64,000 bases of DNA from Kibdelosporangium philippinense (GCF_021390435.2 NZ_JAJVCN010000002.1:682001-746000); one strand, 5' to 3'. Counted from the first letter of the stretch, positions 51,166-60,681 are shown. Made by a program: numbers and translations. The notes: generated from the sequence alone by a model not told the origin.

Positions 51166-51459
51166 GTGCCGAACATTGCCCTTTACATCGTGATGGCCAT
51201 CAACTGGGCAGCGATCCCAGTCGGTGTGTTCGCGTTCGTGCACGCCCTGCTCCAGCGTGCCGATGCCTTCCAGGCGATCGACCGGATGACGAAACCGGCA
51301 TGGCTCGGCATCACCGGCGGTGGCGCGGTGGCGCTCGCGCTGTTCTCGTTCGCCGACTTCACCATGATGTTCTGGATCGCCGGACTTGTCGCGGTGCTGG
51401 TCTACATCGTGGACGTGCGGCCGAGGCTGATCGAGGTGCAGCGCGGCAACCGGTGGTGA
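51166..51459 (+). CDS. DUF2516 membrane protein (Rv0476-like)
   Basis: A 97-aa protein with three membrane segments (IALYIVMAINWAAIPVGVFA, WLGITGGGAVALALFSF, MMFWIAGLVAVLVYIVDV) and a short basic tail (RPRLIEVQRGNRW), of the DUF2516 family. M. tuberculosis Rv0476, next to hbhA, belongs to it. GTG 51166 has no ribosome site and lies 6 nt after TAGTCT, so it is probably leaderless. It overlaps the next hydrolase as GTGA. Confidence 0.87.
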   Translation: MPNIALYIVMAINWAAIPVGVFAFVHALLQRADAFQAIDRMTKPAWLGITGGGAVALALFSFADFTMMFWIAGLVAVLVYIVDVRPRLIEVQRGNRW

Positions 51460-52160
51460 GCTGGCAGGCATACGGATCGGGCAACCCGGTCACCATCGTC
51501 GTCCCAGGTCTTGGCGCGACACCAGGAGAAGCGCGGATTCCCGCGTCCGGCCTGCCCGGAACCCGTGTCGTGGTCACGCTGCCGTCGCACGGCGATGAGC
51601 CGGACGCGCCGGAAGGCTACTGGCGTTACGAAACCATCGCCGCGGACGTCCTGAAAATCGCCGACGAGGTGAAAGCCCAGAAAGCCATTGGCGTTTCGCT
51701 CGGCGCGGCCGTCCTGACCAGGATCGCGGCCGAGAATCCGGACCGGTTCGACCGGATCGCCCTGCTGCTGCCCGCTGTTCTCGACCAGCCACGCGCGGCC
51801 GAGGTGCAAGCGGTGCTGCGTAAGCAGACCAGCGAGGACGAGATCGCCAAAACTTTGCCGACCGGTTACGCACTGGGTGACTACGTGCAAGCGCGGGCAA
51901 AGGCAATGCGCAGGTTGACCACGGCGATCGACGAGCTGGCGCCGCAGTTCCCCATTGTCGATCGGGAAGCGTTGCGGCACGTCACCGCGCCGACCCTGGT
52001 GATCAGCGCGGTTGGCGATCCGCTGCACCCGGCTGAAATCGCCGAACAGGTGGCGGCCGCGTTCGCCAAGGGACAGCTCGAAGTGTTCGATTCGACGGCG
52101 CCGTTGATCACTCACCGGGCTCAGCTGCGTGCTTTGCTGCAAGTAGCCTGGCGGGCATGA
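51456..52160 (+). CDS. Alpha/beta-hydrolase
   Basis: A 234-aa cytoplasmic hydrolase. The oxyanion segment is TIVVPGLGATPGEAR, the nucleophile elbow GVSLGAAV, and the acid loop LVISAVGDPLHPAE, with a late histidine in LITHRAQL. The start is GTG 51456, overlapping the DUF2516 stop, and the end overlaps YbaK as ATGA. The substrate is unknown. Confidence 0.83.
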   Translation: MSWQAYGSGNPVTIVVPGLGATPGEARIPASGLPGTRVVVTLPSHGDEPDAPEGYWRYETIAADVLKIADEVKAQKAIGVSLGAAVLTRIAAENPDRFDRIALLLPAVLDQPRAAEVQAVLRKQTSEDEIAKTLPTGYALGDYVQARAKAMRRLTTAIDELAPQFPIVDREALRHVTAPTLVISAVGDPLHPAEIAEQVAAAFAKGQLEVFDSTAPLITHRAQLRALLQVAWRA

Positions 52161-52705
52161 CTTGGACAATCGCGGGCTCGTTGCAGGTCGAGAAGGCCAC
52201 TGACCGGACCGATCTGCTTGCCGCGCCCGTCGCCACCGCGCTCGCTGCCCTCGACCCGAACGACGTCGCCCGCGTCGGGGTCGTGCAGATCGACCCGGAC
52301 CTCGCCGACACCGCGCAGTTCTGCGAGGCCTACGGCTCCCCGATGGAAGCGTCCGCGAACTGTGTCGTCGTCGCAGGAAAGCGCGCAGGTGAGGAGCGTT
52401 TTGCCGCGTGCCTCGTGCTCGCGACGACCCGTGCCGACGTCAACGGAGTGGTGCGCAAGCGGCTTGACGTGCGCAAAGCGTCGTTCGCGCCAATGGACAC
52501 CGCGGTCGAGCTGACCGGCATGGAGTACGGCGGGATCACGCCAGTCGGCCTGCCGGACGGCTGGCCGTTGTTGATCGACGCGGCCGTCGCAGCCGCGCCT
52601 GAACTCGTGATCGGCAGCGGAATCCGGGGCAGCAAGCTGCTCATCCCCGGCGACGTGCTCGCGAAGCTGACCGGTGCCGAGGTTGTCGAAAACCTAGGCC
52701 GCTGA
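52157..52705 (+). CDS. YbaK/EbsC-family aminoacyl-tRNA deacylase-like protein
   Basis: A 182-aa protein with the YbaK/ProX fold. VVQIDPDLADTAQFCEAY, ANCVVVAGKRAG, and VNGVVRKRLDVRKASFAP match the editing domain; GITPVGLPDGWPLLIDAAV and LVIGSGIRGSKLLIPG form the conserved C-terminal loop. It would hydrolyse mischarged aminoacyl-tRNA or a similar ester. It is coupled by ATGA to the hydrolase and overlaps the opposing LOG gene by 12 bp. Confidence 0.87.
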   Translation: MTWTIAGSLQVEKATDRTDLLAAPVATALAALDPNDVARVGVVQIDPDLADTAQFCEAYGSPMEASANCVVVAGKRAGEERFAACLVLATTRADVNGVVRKRLDVRKASFAPMDTAVELTGMEYGGITPVGLPDGWPLLIDAAVAAAPELVIGSGIRGSKLLIPGDVLAKLTGAEVVENLGR

Positions 52706-53794
52706 GTACTTCTGGAGCAGATCCACGGCTTCGTCGACGTCATCGGTGACGAGAATCCACTGTTCCGCGTCACGCCCGCGCGCCAGTTGCTGCACCAACG
52801 GCGCGGCGGGCACGTCCGAGGTCCAGAAATCCTTGTCCAGGAACACCATCGGCGCCGCAGGACCGACCGACATGTAGTGGTTCTGCGTGTAGTCCTGGAA
52901 AACCTCCTGGACCGTGCCCGCGCTGCCCGGTGTGTACAGGACTCCGCCAGTCGCCACGGTCAGCAAGCCGTCTTCACGCACCGAGTTCGCGAAGTACTTG
53001 GCGTGCCAATGGCATGCTGGGTTCGGCGGCTCGTGCCCGTAGAACCACGTCGGGATGCCGATGGTCAGCGGTTGTGAATCGGGAACCTCGCAGGCGAGCC
53101 CGGCGGCGAGCCATCGGCCGATCTCTCCGGCGCCCTCGCCGAACCGCGGCGCTTTGGCCAGCTCAGCGTGCAACTCGTCGATGTGGTCCGGCGCGCGCAC
53201 GCCGTACGGCACCGCTTCCATGGCACCGGGACCGCCGCCGGTCAGCACTGTGAATCCCGCGCGGCCCAACGCGGCGCCTAGGCGCATCGCGGCGAGGTAG
53301 CCAGCGGAGTCACGAGCAAGCGCATGTCCACCCATCACTGCGACTGGCGGATTCGATTGCGCCGCAAGCGTTTCACCGAGCGCTGACGTGATCGAATGGT
53401 CGTGCAGCCGTTCCGCCAACGCGTGCAAGGGATCTGGCAGGCGGCCTTGTTCCCTGCTGTGCTGGTAGATCCGCGCGTCCGGAGTGTCCGCATAGGACTC
53501 AGGACGCGCCGGGTCGAAGCCAGCGAACAGCTCGGCCGGGGTGTACAGCGTGGTCCGGTAGACGCGATACGGCAGGTCAGGGATGTCCGGGAAAATCAAC
53601 GCTCCGGCCGCTTCAGCCTGGCGGCGCGTCCTGCTCGACAGCTCGCACCCCAGCAGCACGGCGCCGTCCATCGCAGTACGGAGCAGATCGTCCTCACCGG
53701 TCAGATCCAGCCCGATGAGCACGACATCGCGCAGGTCAAGCCCGGCCGCACGGTGTTCGCGCAACGTGGCGAGGTCGGTGATCTCGGTCCGCAT
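52694..53794 (-). CDS. LOG-family Rossmann nucleotide-binding protein
   Basis: A 366-aa protein. The Rossmann core carries AVMGGHALARD, VLTGGGPGAMEA and the modified signature PGSAGTVQEVFQ (canonical PGGxGTxxE). LOG enzymes cleave ribose-5-phosphate from cytokinin-type nucleotides. This one is about twice their usual size, with roughly 140 extra N-terminal residues. The intact GGGPG and E suggest nucleotide binding, while the Gly-to-Ser change leaves activity open. It lies at the end of the sigma/membrane-protein strand with a 9-nt gap. Confidence 0.82.
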   Translation of the reverse strand: MRTEITDLATLREHRAAGLDLRDVVLIGLDLTGEDDLLRTAMDGAVLLGCELSSRTRRQAEAAGALIFPDIPDLPYRVYRTTLYTPAELFAGFDPARPESYADTPDARIYQHSREQGRLPDPLHALAERLHDHSITSALGETLAAQSNPPVAVMGGHALARDSAGYLAAMRLGAALGRAGFTVLTGGGPGAMEAVPYGVRAPDHIDELHAELAKAPRFGEGAGEIGRWLAAGLACEVPDSQPLTIGIPTWFYGHEPPNPACHWHAKYFANSVREDGLLTVATGGVLYTPGSAGTVQEVFQDYTQNHYMSVGPAAPMVFLDKDFWTSDVPAAPLVQQLARGRDAEQWILVTDDVDEAVDLLQKYSAA

Positions 53795-53803
53795 TGGCGC
53801 AGC

Positions 53804-55033
53804 TTACTTCGGCTGCAGGTAGCGCAGGAGCGGCCCGGAGTGGAACATCGTTTCGTTGATGTCGAACAGCTGCACCGTCGGTGGGGTGCGGCTGTTGGCA
53901 GGCACCCCATCCGGCACGATCACCAGGAATGTCGCGTTGGCGATGTCGGCCGATGCCGTGGCCTTGCCGTCCCAGTCGATCTGCATCCTCCTGGTGCGCG
54001 CGGGCACAGTTCCGCCCAATGTCGCCAGTGGCTTGTTCCCGGTGTAGAGGAAACCGGTGTCGACCCCGATCGGCACCTCCGGGTTGATCACCGACAAGGG
54101 GGCGCCGAGCAGGAAACGGCCGGTGTGCGAGCCAGCCTCACGAACACCCTGCAGAGAGCAGCTCGCGATCCACGTCTCACTGCGGGCCATCGTCTGAACC
54201 GCCCCGTCCCTGGTCACCTGCGCACCCGGGCCGAAGGATCCCGCGCTCTGCAGCCCGCTGCTCGTGGATTCAGCGAGACATTGGTCAAGCTCCGCACCTC
54301 GTTCCGAGGTGCGGTCCTTGGCAGGCGCGGGCCGGTCGACCACGGTCACGGCGGGGTTTTGCGGCAGCGGCAGCTCAATGTCCGGCAGCGGCTCGCCCTC
54401 AGGGAAACGATTGTCCCGCTCAGCCCGCTTGACCAGCACCGGACCGTCCAGATGCGTCGCAGCGAGGTAAATGAACATGCCTTGCTCGTTGAGCACGAAC
54501 CCGGGCGGGCGCGGGGGCTGGTAGATGCGGGCAGCAGGCCAACCCGGGCCCATCACACCGGCGACGATCCCGTTGGCGTCGAAAAGCAGAGCGGCTGTCT
54601 TGGTGCCCTTCGCGTACCTCGGCTCGGTCGTTGGAGCCGACACCGTGACGGTCGTTTCCGTTGTCTGGCAGAAGAACGGCGGTGCGTCGCTGGTGATGCC
54701 AACGACCGTGACCGGACTGTTCACCGAGGCGTGGGTTACGGCAACGCGCCACTGGTCGCGGTGCGGGTAGCGGCCGGTCTCACCGGACTTCTGGATCGCG
54801 GCCCAGCAACGGTCCATCGCGACACTCTCGGGCGTCGGCATGGCCAGTTCGACTGGACCGTCGGGTTTGTCAGTGATAACCAGCGCGCCCGCCGCGAGCA
54901 ACGTGACGGCAGCCGCGACGCCAACCGGTGTGCGGTACCGCGGCTTGCGGATCCGGCGCTGCACCTTGCGGCGGATGCGGTCACGGACGTCATCGGGAAT
55001 CGGCCCGTATGGCGGCAGGTCGATGTGGCTCAT
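53804..55033 (-). CDS. Single-pass membrane protein linked to an ECF sigma factor
   Basis: A 409-aa protein: a 34-residue basic cytoplasmic N-terminus (VRDRIRRKVQRRIRKP), one membrane segment (VGVAAAVTLLAAGALVI, about residues 37-53), and about 350 residues outside, with no recognised domain. ATG 55033 overlaps the sigma factor stop as ATGA, so it fills the place of an anti-sigma factor. It has no zinc-binding H-x3-C-x2-C motif of the usual ZAS anti-sigma domain. The role as regulator is inference. Confidence 0.75.
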   Translation of the reverse strand: MSHIDLPPYGPIPDDVRDRIRRKVQRRIRKPRYRTPVGVAAAVTLLAAGALVITDKPDGPVELAMPTPESVAMDRCWAAIQKSGETGRYPHRDQWRVAVTHASVNSPVTVVGITSDAPPFFCQTTETTVTVSAPTTEPRYAKGTKTAALLFDANGIVAGVMGPGWPAARIYQPPRPPGFVLNEQGMFIYLAATHLDGPVLVKRAERDNRFPEGEPLPDIELPLPQNPAVTVVDRPAPAKDRTSERGAELDQCLAESTSSGLQSAGSFGPGAQVTRDGAVQTMARSETWIASCSLQGVREAGSHTGRFLLGAPLSVINPEVPIGVDTGFLYTGNKPLATLGGTVPARTRRMQIDWDGKATASADIANATFLVIVPDGVPANSRTPPTVQLFDINETMFHSGPLLRYLQPK

Positions 55034-55620
55034 GACGTCTCCTCCAGCGTCGCCCGCAGTCGCGCTCGCGCCCTGGTGAGATTGGCACGGACCGTGGACT
55101 CGGTAACCCCCAGGACTTCAGCGGCATCCGCCGTGGACACGTCGCCCAACAGACAAAGCTGGACCGCGCGGTGCTCAGCCCGAGGCAACTTGGCGATCGC
55201 TTGCAGAACCTCGCGCAGCCGCTGCGTGTCGGCCAGTTGATCGATGACGAGATCGGCATGGTCAGGCACCACTTCGAGCTGCACCCGGCGCACGGCCCGG
55301 GAGAACCGCCCCAACCTGCGGCGTTCCGTGCGGACCAGGTTCGCGGCGACCGTGTAGAGCCAAGGCAGCGCGCTGTCGCGGACCAACGTGACTTCCGAGC
55401 GCTTGCGCCAGGCGATGTAGAACGTCTCCGCGGCAAGATCTTCGGCCAGTGACTGAGAGGCGGTCAGCCGGTAGCAGTAGTTCCAGACGGCCTGGATATG
55501 GCGTTCGAAGAGCACGCCGAACGCGGCCTCGTCCCCTCGTTGCCACAGCCCGCTGTCGAGTACGGCCGCATGATCGGTCGGCACCCGCACGGACACCCCC
55601 TCTACGCTGGTCACGTCCAT
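55030..55620 (-). CDS. ECF RNA polymerase sigma factor
   Basis: A 196-aa sigma factor. Region 2 lies at about residues 30-95 (VLFERHIQAVWNYCYRLTAS, LAEDLAAETFYIAWRKRSEV) and region 4 at 125-185 (EHRAVQLCLLGDVSTADAAE, GVTESTVRANLTRARARL). It is coupled to the membrane protein downstream. No ribosome site is clear at ATG 55620. It is divergent from the FAH-family hydrolase with 54 bp between starts. Confidence 0.9.
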   Translation of the reverse strand: MDVTSVEGVSVRVPTDHAAVLDSGLWQRGDEAAFGVLFERHIQAVWNYCYRLTASQSLAEDLAAETFYIAWRKRSEVTLVRDSALPWLYTVAANLVRTERRRLGRFSRAVRRVQLEVVPDHADLVIDQLADTQRLREVLQAIAKLPRAEHRAVQLCLLGDVSTADAAEVLGVTESTVRANLTRARARLRATLEETS

Positions 55621-55662
55621 ATGTGGCCGTTGCGAGCGGGGCGCTGCGGGAAAGTTTCACGT

Positions 55663-55668
55663 TACGCT
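55663..55668 (+). promoter_or_regulatory. -10 box of the FAH-family gene
   Basis: TACGCT is exactly 6 nt before GTG 55675, and no ribosome site is present. The geometry equals that of the HTH/Clp-N gene at 26991 and of DUF2516. Confidence 0.5.
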
Positions 55669-55674
55669 CGCGAC

Positions 55675-56556
55675 GTGGAGAACATTCGCACCCGCGTGGT
55701 CAGGTTCACCGATCAGACCGGTCAAATCCACATCGGACTCGACGAAGGCGAGGTGATCAAGCGCCTGCCCGGCGAGTGGCGCATCGCGGACCTGCTGCGG
55801 GTCCGAGTGGACACTATGCGCGAGATGGTGGCGACGGCGAGCGCCGAGATTCCCGCCGAAAGTGTCCGACTGCTCGCCCCACTGGACGGCCTGACGGAAG
55901 TCTGGGCAGCGGGCGTGACCTACTCGCGGTCACGGGACGCCCGGGTTGAGGAAACCACCGAGCCGACTGTGTATGACCGCATCTACGAGGCCGAACGTCC
56001 CGAGTTGTTCTTCAAGGCACCGGCATGGCGTGTGGTGACTGATGGACAGCCGATCGCGGTCCGTGAGGATTCGGCGATCAACGTGCCGGAGCCGGAGCTC
56101 GGGCTCGTGATCAACGCTTTCGGTGAAATCGCTGGGTATGTCGTGGTCAACGATGTGAGCTCGCGGTCGATCGAAGGTGACAATCCGCTGTATCTGCCCC
56201 AGGCGAAGATCTATGCGGGCAGCTGCTCGGTGTCTTCGGGAATCGTGCCGGTGTGGTTGACCGACATTGCCGCGTTGGAGATCGGGATGTGGGTGTACCG
56301 GGCGGGAGCGGTTGTCTTTGAGGGGCGGACGTCGACTTCGTCGTTCCACCGGCCCGCTGCGGGCTTGGTGCCGTATCTGACGTCTTTCATGCGGTTCCCG
56401 GATGGTGTGGTGCTTTCCACTGGGACCGGGATTGTGCCCGAGCTGGACTTCAACCTGGCGCCCGGCGACACCGTGGAGATCCGGATCGAGAATGTGGGCA
56501 GCCTGACGAACACAGTGCTGCGGACTGCGGAATGGCTGGATAGCGTGGGGTCATGA
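55675..56556 (+). CDS. Fumarylacetoacetate hydrolase (FAH)-family protein
   Basis: A 293-aa protein of the FAH superfamily. The metal-binding core is VPEPELGLVINAFGEIAGYV followed by NDVSSRSIEGDNPLYLPQAK and the C-terminal STGTGIVPELDFNLAPGDTV. FAH-fold enzymes cleave C-C bonds of acylpyruvates or dehydrate sugar acids; this subgroup often works on 2-keto-3-deoxy acids. GTG 55675 lies 6 nt after TACGCT and has no ribosome site, so it appears leaderless. Confidence 0.87.
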   Translation: MENIRTRVVRFTDQTGQIHIGLDEGEVIKRLPGEWRIADLLRVRVDTMREMVATASAEIPAESVRLLAPLDGLTEVWAAGVTYSRSRDARVEETTEPTVYDRIYEAERPELFFKAPAWRVVTDGQPIAVREDSAINVPEPELGLVINAFGEIAGYVVVNDVSSRSIEGDNPLYLPQAKIYAGSCSVSSGIVPVWLTDIAALEIGMWVYRAGAVVFEGRTSTSSFHRPAAGLVPYLTSFMRFPDGVVLSTGTGIVPELDFNLAPGDTVEIRIENVGSLTNTVLRTAEWLDSVGS

Positions 56557-56612
56557 TCGGACGTGAAATCCGGTTGGCCGCCCGCCCGGTGGGTCAACCC
56601 ACCTAAGGCCTG

Positions 56613-56656
56613 TCGTGAGTGATTACGCGTGTTCTAACCCTGCTAACCACTCACGA
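56613..56656. terminator. Convergent-gene palindrome, copy 4
   Basis: TCGTGAGTG... (56613 on) pairs with ...CACTCACGA (to 56656), with central GTTCTAAC and a mismatched inner stem. It lies in the convergent gap between the FAH and purU genes and contains no stop codon of either. Confidence 0.7.
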
Positions 56657-56667
56657 GGGCTGACCTG

Positions 56668-57528
56668 CTAGAACACGACGGTTTTGTTTCCGTGGACCAG
56701 GACGCGGTTTTCCAGGTGCCAGCGCAGTCCTCGGGCCAGGACGACCTTTTCGATGTCGCGGCCTTTTCGGACCATGTCGGGGATGCTGTCGGCGTGGCCT
56801 ACTCGGATCACGTCCTGCTCGACGATCGGCCCCGCGTCCAACTCCGCGGTCACGTAATGGCAAGTGGCCCCAACGAGTTTCACCCCGCGCAAGTGGGCCT
56901 GGTGATAAGGCTTCGCGCCAACAAAAGAAGGCAGGAAGCTGTGATGGATGTTCAGCGCCCGCCCAGCCCACTCCGTGCACAGCTCCACAGGCAAGATCTG
57001 CATGAACCGAGCCAGCACGATCGCGTGCGGATCATGTGAAGCTACAAGGGAACAGACCTCAGCGAAAGCAGTTTCCTTGCCATCACGGGGAAACTCGACG
57101 TGATGGAACGGAATCCCGTGCGCCTCAGTGATTCCTGCCAGCGAAGCATGGTTGCCGATCACGGCAGGGATGTCTACGTCCAGCTCCCCGGACGCCACCC
57201 GGCCCAGTAGGTCGTACAAACAATGGGCTTCCTTCGACACCAGGATCACCACCCGGCGGCGCTCTCCGGTGTCGGTCACGGTCCACTCGCCACCAAGCTC
57301 CGCGGCGACCTCGGCGAACTGGGCACGAAGGGCGTCCATGCCGAACGGCAGCGAGGATGCCAGCACTTCCTGGCGGGTGAAGAACCAGCCCGTGTCCTGG
57401 TCCGTGTGGTACGCCGCCTCCACGATCCAGCCGCCTGCGTGCGCTAGGAACTGGGAGATTCGCGCGACGATGCCGGTCCTGTCCGGGCAGCCGAAGGTGA
57501 TCACGTACCGGCGTTCAGGCTGGGTCAT
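56668..57528 (-). CDS. purU: Formyltetrahydrofolate deformylase
   Basis: A 286-aa PurU. The N-terminal ACT domain is YVITFGCPDRTGIVARISQF. The C-terminal formyl-hydrolase domain has AVIGNHASLAGITEAHGIPF, the catalytic loop ALNIHHSFLPSFVGAKPYHQ (His and downstream Asp) and GATCHYVTAELDAGPIVEQD. It hydrolyses 10-formyl-THF to formate and THF, feeding purine synthesis and one-carbon balance. Confidence 0.93.
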   Translation of the reverse strand: MTQPERRYVITFGCPDRTGIVARISQFLAHAGGWIVEAAYHTDQDTGWFFTRQEVLASSLPFGMDALRAQFAEVAAELGGEWTVTDTGERRRVVILVSKEAHCLYDLLGRVASGELDVDIPAVIGNHASLAGITEAHGIPFHHVEFPRDGKETAFAEVCSLVASHDPHAIVLARFMQILPVELCTEWAGRALNIHHSFLPSFVGAKPYHQAHLRGVKLVGATCHYVTAELDAGPIVEQDVIRVGHADSIPDMVRKGRDIEKVVLARGLRWHLENRVLVHGNKTVVF

Positions 57529-57542
57529 GACCGGAGATTCTT

Positions 57543-58280
57543 TCAGCCTCCGTTCACTGCTTGCATCATGTCGGAGCGGCCGTTGAAAATCGCATGACTT
57601 GGGCGCTTCCAGACCGCTCGGTATACCGCGTCCGCTGTTCCTGCCAGGGTTGCGTCGGCGTCGGTTGCCGCATCTTCGACTGGGCCGACTTCGACTACTC
57701 CGTCATACGCGCGCAGCAGCCAGGTTCTGCCTGCGTCGGCTGCATGGACGAGCAGTGTTCCCGCGACCGTCACCTCTGGACGTTTGGCCCGGGCTCGGTA
57801 GACCGACATGGTCGCCAGAGCTTCGTCTATCCCGTCCGCGGCCAGTTCCGAGTTGAACAGGAGCGTCGGGACTTTTTCCGACTTCGCGTGTTCGGCGTCC
57901 AGGCGGTGGATCGCTGTCTCGTGCGCTTGGCGACGGGCCCACCAGGCGAGCGTTCCCATGTGGGGGACGAAGCTCCAGGCTTGCTTGGCCGGGTCGTCCG
58001 CGCCAAGCCCCGCCACCATCTCGATACGTTTGGCGTCCCACCAGGCGAGCAACGAGTCCCAGTCAGCGGGAAGGTCTGCTCGGGGTGGCCGCTGGTCTCC
58101 CGGCGACAGCTTCAGGCCCTCGGTCACCATGTTGTGTACCTGTGCGATGTGCTCGACCAGGTCGCGGACCGTCCACTCTGGACATGTGGGGACCGGTGCA
58201 GACGGCCCGGCCTCGATCGCCGCGGCCTTCAGGCCCTCGGCTTGTTCCACGATGTGCGCCAAATACGTCTCGTGATCCAC
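57543..58280 (-). CDS. Maleylpyruvate isomerase-family mycothiol-dependent protein
   Basis: A 245-aa DinB-like/MDMPI protein. The N-terminal domain has VPTCPEWTVRDLVEHIAQVH and the second metal-binding helix WWARRQAHETAIHRLDAE; these histidines and the glutamate form the zinc/mycothiol site. The C-terminal domain is an SCP-like small module. Such proteins isomerise or conjugate compounds with mycothiol, so it fits the nearby mshA. Substrate unknown. Confidence 0.85.
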   Translation of the reverse strand: MDHETYLAHIVEQAEGLKAAAIEAGPSAPVPTCPEWTVRDLVEHIAQVHNMVTEGLKLSPGDQRPPRADLPADWDSLLAWWDAKRIEMVAGLGADDPAKQAWSFVPHMGTLAWWARRQAHETAIHRLDAEHAKSEKVPTLLFNSELAADGIDEALATMSVYRARAKRPEVTVAGTLLVHAADAGRTWLLRAYDGVVEVGPVEDAATDADATLAGTADAVYRAVWKRPSHAIFNGRSDMMQAVNGG

Positions 58281-58290
58281 CTCGCCCAGC

Positions 58291-59097
58291 CTAGTGGAAG
58301 ATTTCCCACGACAGGGTGACCTCGCCGAGCCGCCAGCGCTTCCTGTTGTCCAGTACCGGCCAGTCCGAGGAAAGCCGCCGCACTGTCTCCACCCAGCGGG
58401 CGCGTGGACCGTACGGGCTCAAAGGAGCTGCTGCGGCCCAATGGGTGTCCAACGCCGTCAGCAGGTCGTGAATTCGCTCGCCCGGGATGTTCTTGTGGAT
58501 CAACGACTTCGGCAGACGTTCGGCCAAATCGGACGGTTGGGCAAGGTCAGAAGGCAAGCACGCCAACGTGAACAGGAACGGTCCGTCGGCAGACAGGGTC
58601 ACCCAGCAGCAGCGCCTGCCGATCTCGTCGCATGTCCCCTCGACGAGCAAACCGCCCGGAGCCAAGCGGGACAACATCGTCTGCCACGCCGCCGCCGCGT
58701 CAGGCTCGGTGTACTGCCGCAGCACGTTGAACGCGCGCAACACCGTCGGCAGGGCGCCCGCAAGCTCGAAGCCGCCGCGTCGGAAGTCCAGAAACGGTGG
58801 ATCGGCGGCGGCCTTACCGGCCTCGACCCGTTCCGGGTCCAGTTCGAGACCCAGCACCCGGACATCCGGCCGGACGGTACGCAGCCGCGCCGCGAGCTCG
58901 ACCGTCGTCACAGGCGACGAGCCATAGCCAAGGTCGACCACGAGCGGATCGGGCGTGGAGCGCAGCGCAGACGCGACCCATGGCGTGCCGGTCATCCACC
59001 GGTCTACTTTGCGCAGCCGGTTCGGGTTCGTCGTACCGCGCGTCGGGACGCCGAGCGCACGGGCCCGGCCCGCCGCTAGCCGCGGTGTGCGAGCCAT
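58291..59097 (-). CDS. Class I methyltransferase-like protein
   Basis: A 268-aa protein with a SAM-type fold: DPLVVDLGYGSSPVTTVELA (motif I), VRVLGLELDPERVEAGKAA (acidic loop), and RLAPGGLLVEGTCDEIGRRC (post-motif). The N-terminus GTTNPNRLRKVDRWM is unusual for the fold. ATG 59097 lies inside the end of the DUF2505 gene; no better start is seen. Substrate unknown. Confidence 0.78.
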   Translation of the reverse strand: MARTPRLAAGRARALGVPTRGTTNPNRLRKVDRWMTGTPWVASALRSTPDPLVVDLGYGSSPVTTVELAARLRTVRPDVRVLGLELDPERVEAGKAAADPPFLDFRRGGFELAGALPTVLRAFNVLRQYTEPDAAAAWQTMLSRLAPGGLLVEGTCDEIGRRCCWVTLSADGPFLFTLACLPSDLAQPSDLAERLPKSLIHKNIPGERIHDLLTALDTHWAAAAPLSPYGPRARWVETVRRLSSDWPVLDNRKRWRLGEVTLSWEIFH

Positions 59098-59567
59098 TTC
59101 TCGGTGAATGTCGCCTCGTTGGCCAGCAGCTTCAGCACCTGCTCGCCGATCGCCTTCTCGATCTTGCCACCGACAAGCGGGATGCTGACCTTGACCTCGA
59201 GCGATGTCACCCATTCCGAGCCGTCGGCAAGGTCGGACAGGCGCATTGTGCCGTTGATCTCGCCGGGCACGCCCTGCACGGAGGCCTTCACCGTGCCCGA
59301 TTTGTCCGGGCGCCAGGTCTCAGTCCGATCAACGACCAGGTCACCCTTCAGCAAGGTCCGGACGGCTGAGGGAAGATGTTCCGCGGCAAGCCCCTGGCGT
59401 ACCTGGAACGTCGTGGCCTGTGCCGACTCCGTGCGGTCCACGACGGAGGCGTTGTTGCCGCCGAGAGCTTCGAGCCGGTCGGTAAGAAACGCCGGGTCGA
59501 CGACCGCGGCGTACACGGAATCGGCAGGGGCGGCGAACCGCGCCCGGTGCTCCATACGGCTAGGCAT
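59076..59567 (-). CDS. DUF2505 protein (Rv0481c-like, SRPBCC fold)
   Basis: A 163-aa protein. It has the START/SRPBCC-like pattern HRARFAAPADSVYAAVVDPA, KASVQGVPGEINGTMRL and VSIPLVGGKIEKAIGEQVLK, as in the DUF2505 family of mycobacteria, where it also sits beside murB. ATG 59567 lies 7 nt after TAACCT (minus-strand positions 59580-59575), so it may be leaderless. Function unknown; hydrophobic ligand binding is likely for the fold. Confidence 0.85.
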   Translation of the reverse strand: MPSRMEHRARFAAPADSVYAAVVDPAFLTDRLEALGGNNASVVDRTESAQATTFQVRQGLAAEHLPSAVRTLLKGDLVVDRTETWRPDKSGTVKASVQGVPGEINGTMRLSDLADGSEWVTSLEVKVSIPLVGGKIEKAIGEQVLKLLANEATFTEKWLAHRG

Positions 59568-59574
59568 GAACCGG

Positions 59575-59580
59575 AGGTTA
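59575..59580 (-). promoter_or_regulatory. -10 box of DUF2505, overlapping the murB ribosome site
   Basis: On the minus strand TAACCT stands 7 nt before ATG 59567. On the plus strand the same bases include part of the GGAGG (59573-59577) that precedes murB TTG 59584. Confidence 0.5.
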
Positions 59581-59583
59581 CCG

Positions 59584-60681
<1,098 letters not shown>

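Noticed and set aside
53396..55240. Open plus-strand frame of 614 codons across the LOG and membrane-protein genes
   Set aside because: It crosses the ends of three minus-strand genes with clear starts, coupling and motifs; its composition (Arg/Gly/His-rich) is a shadow.
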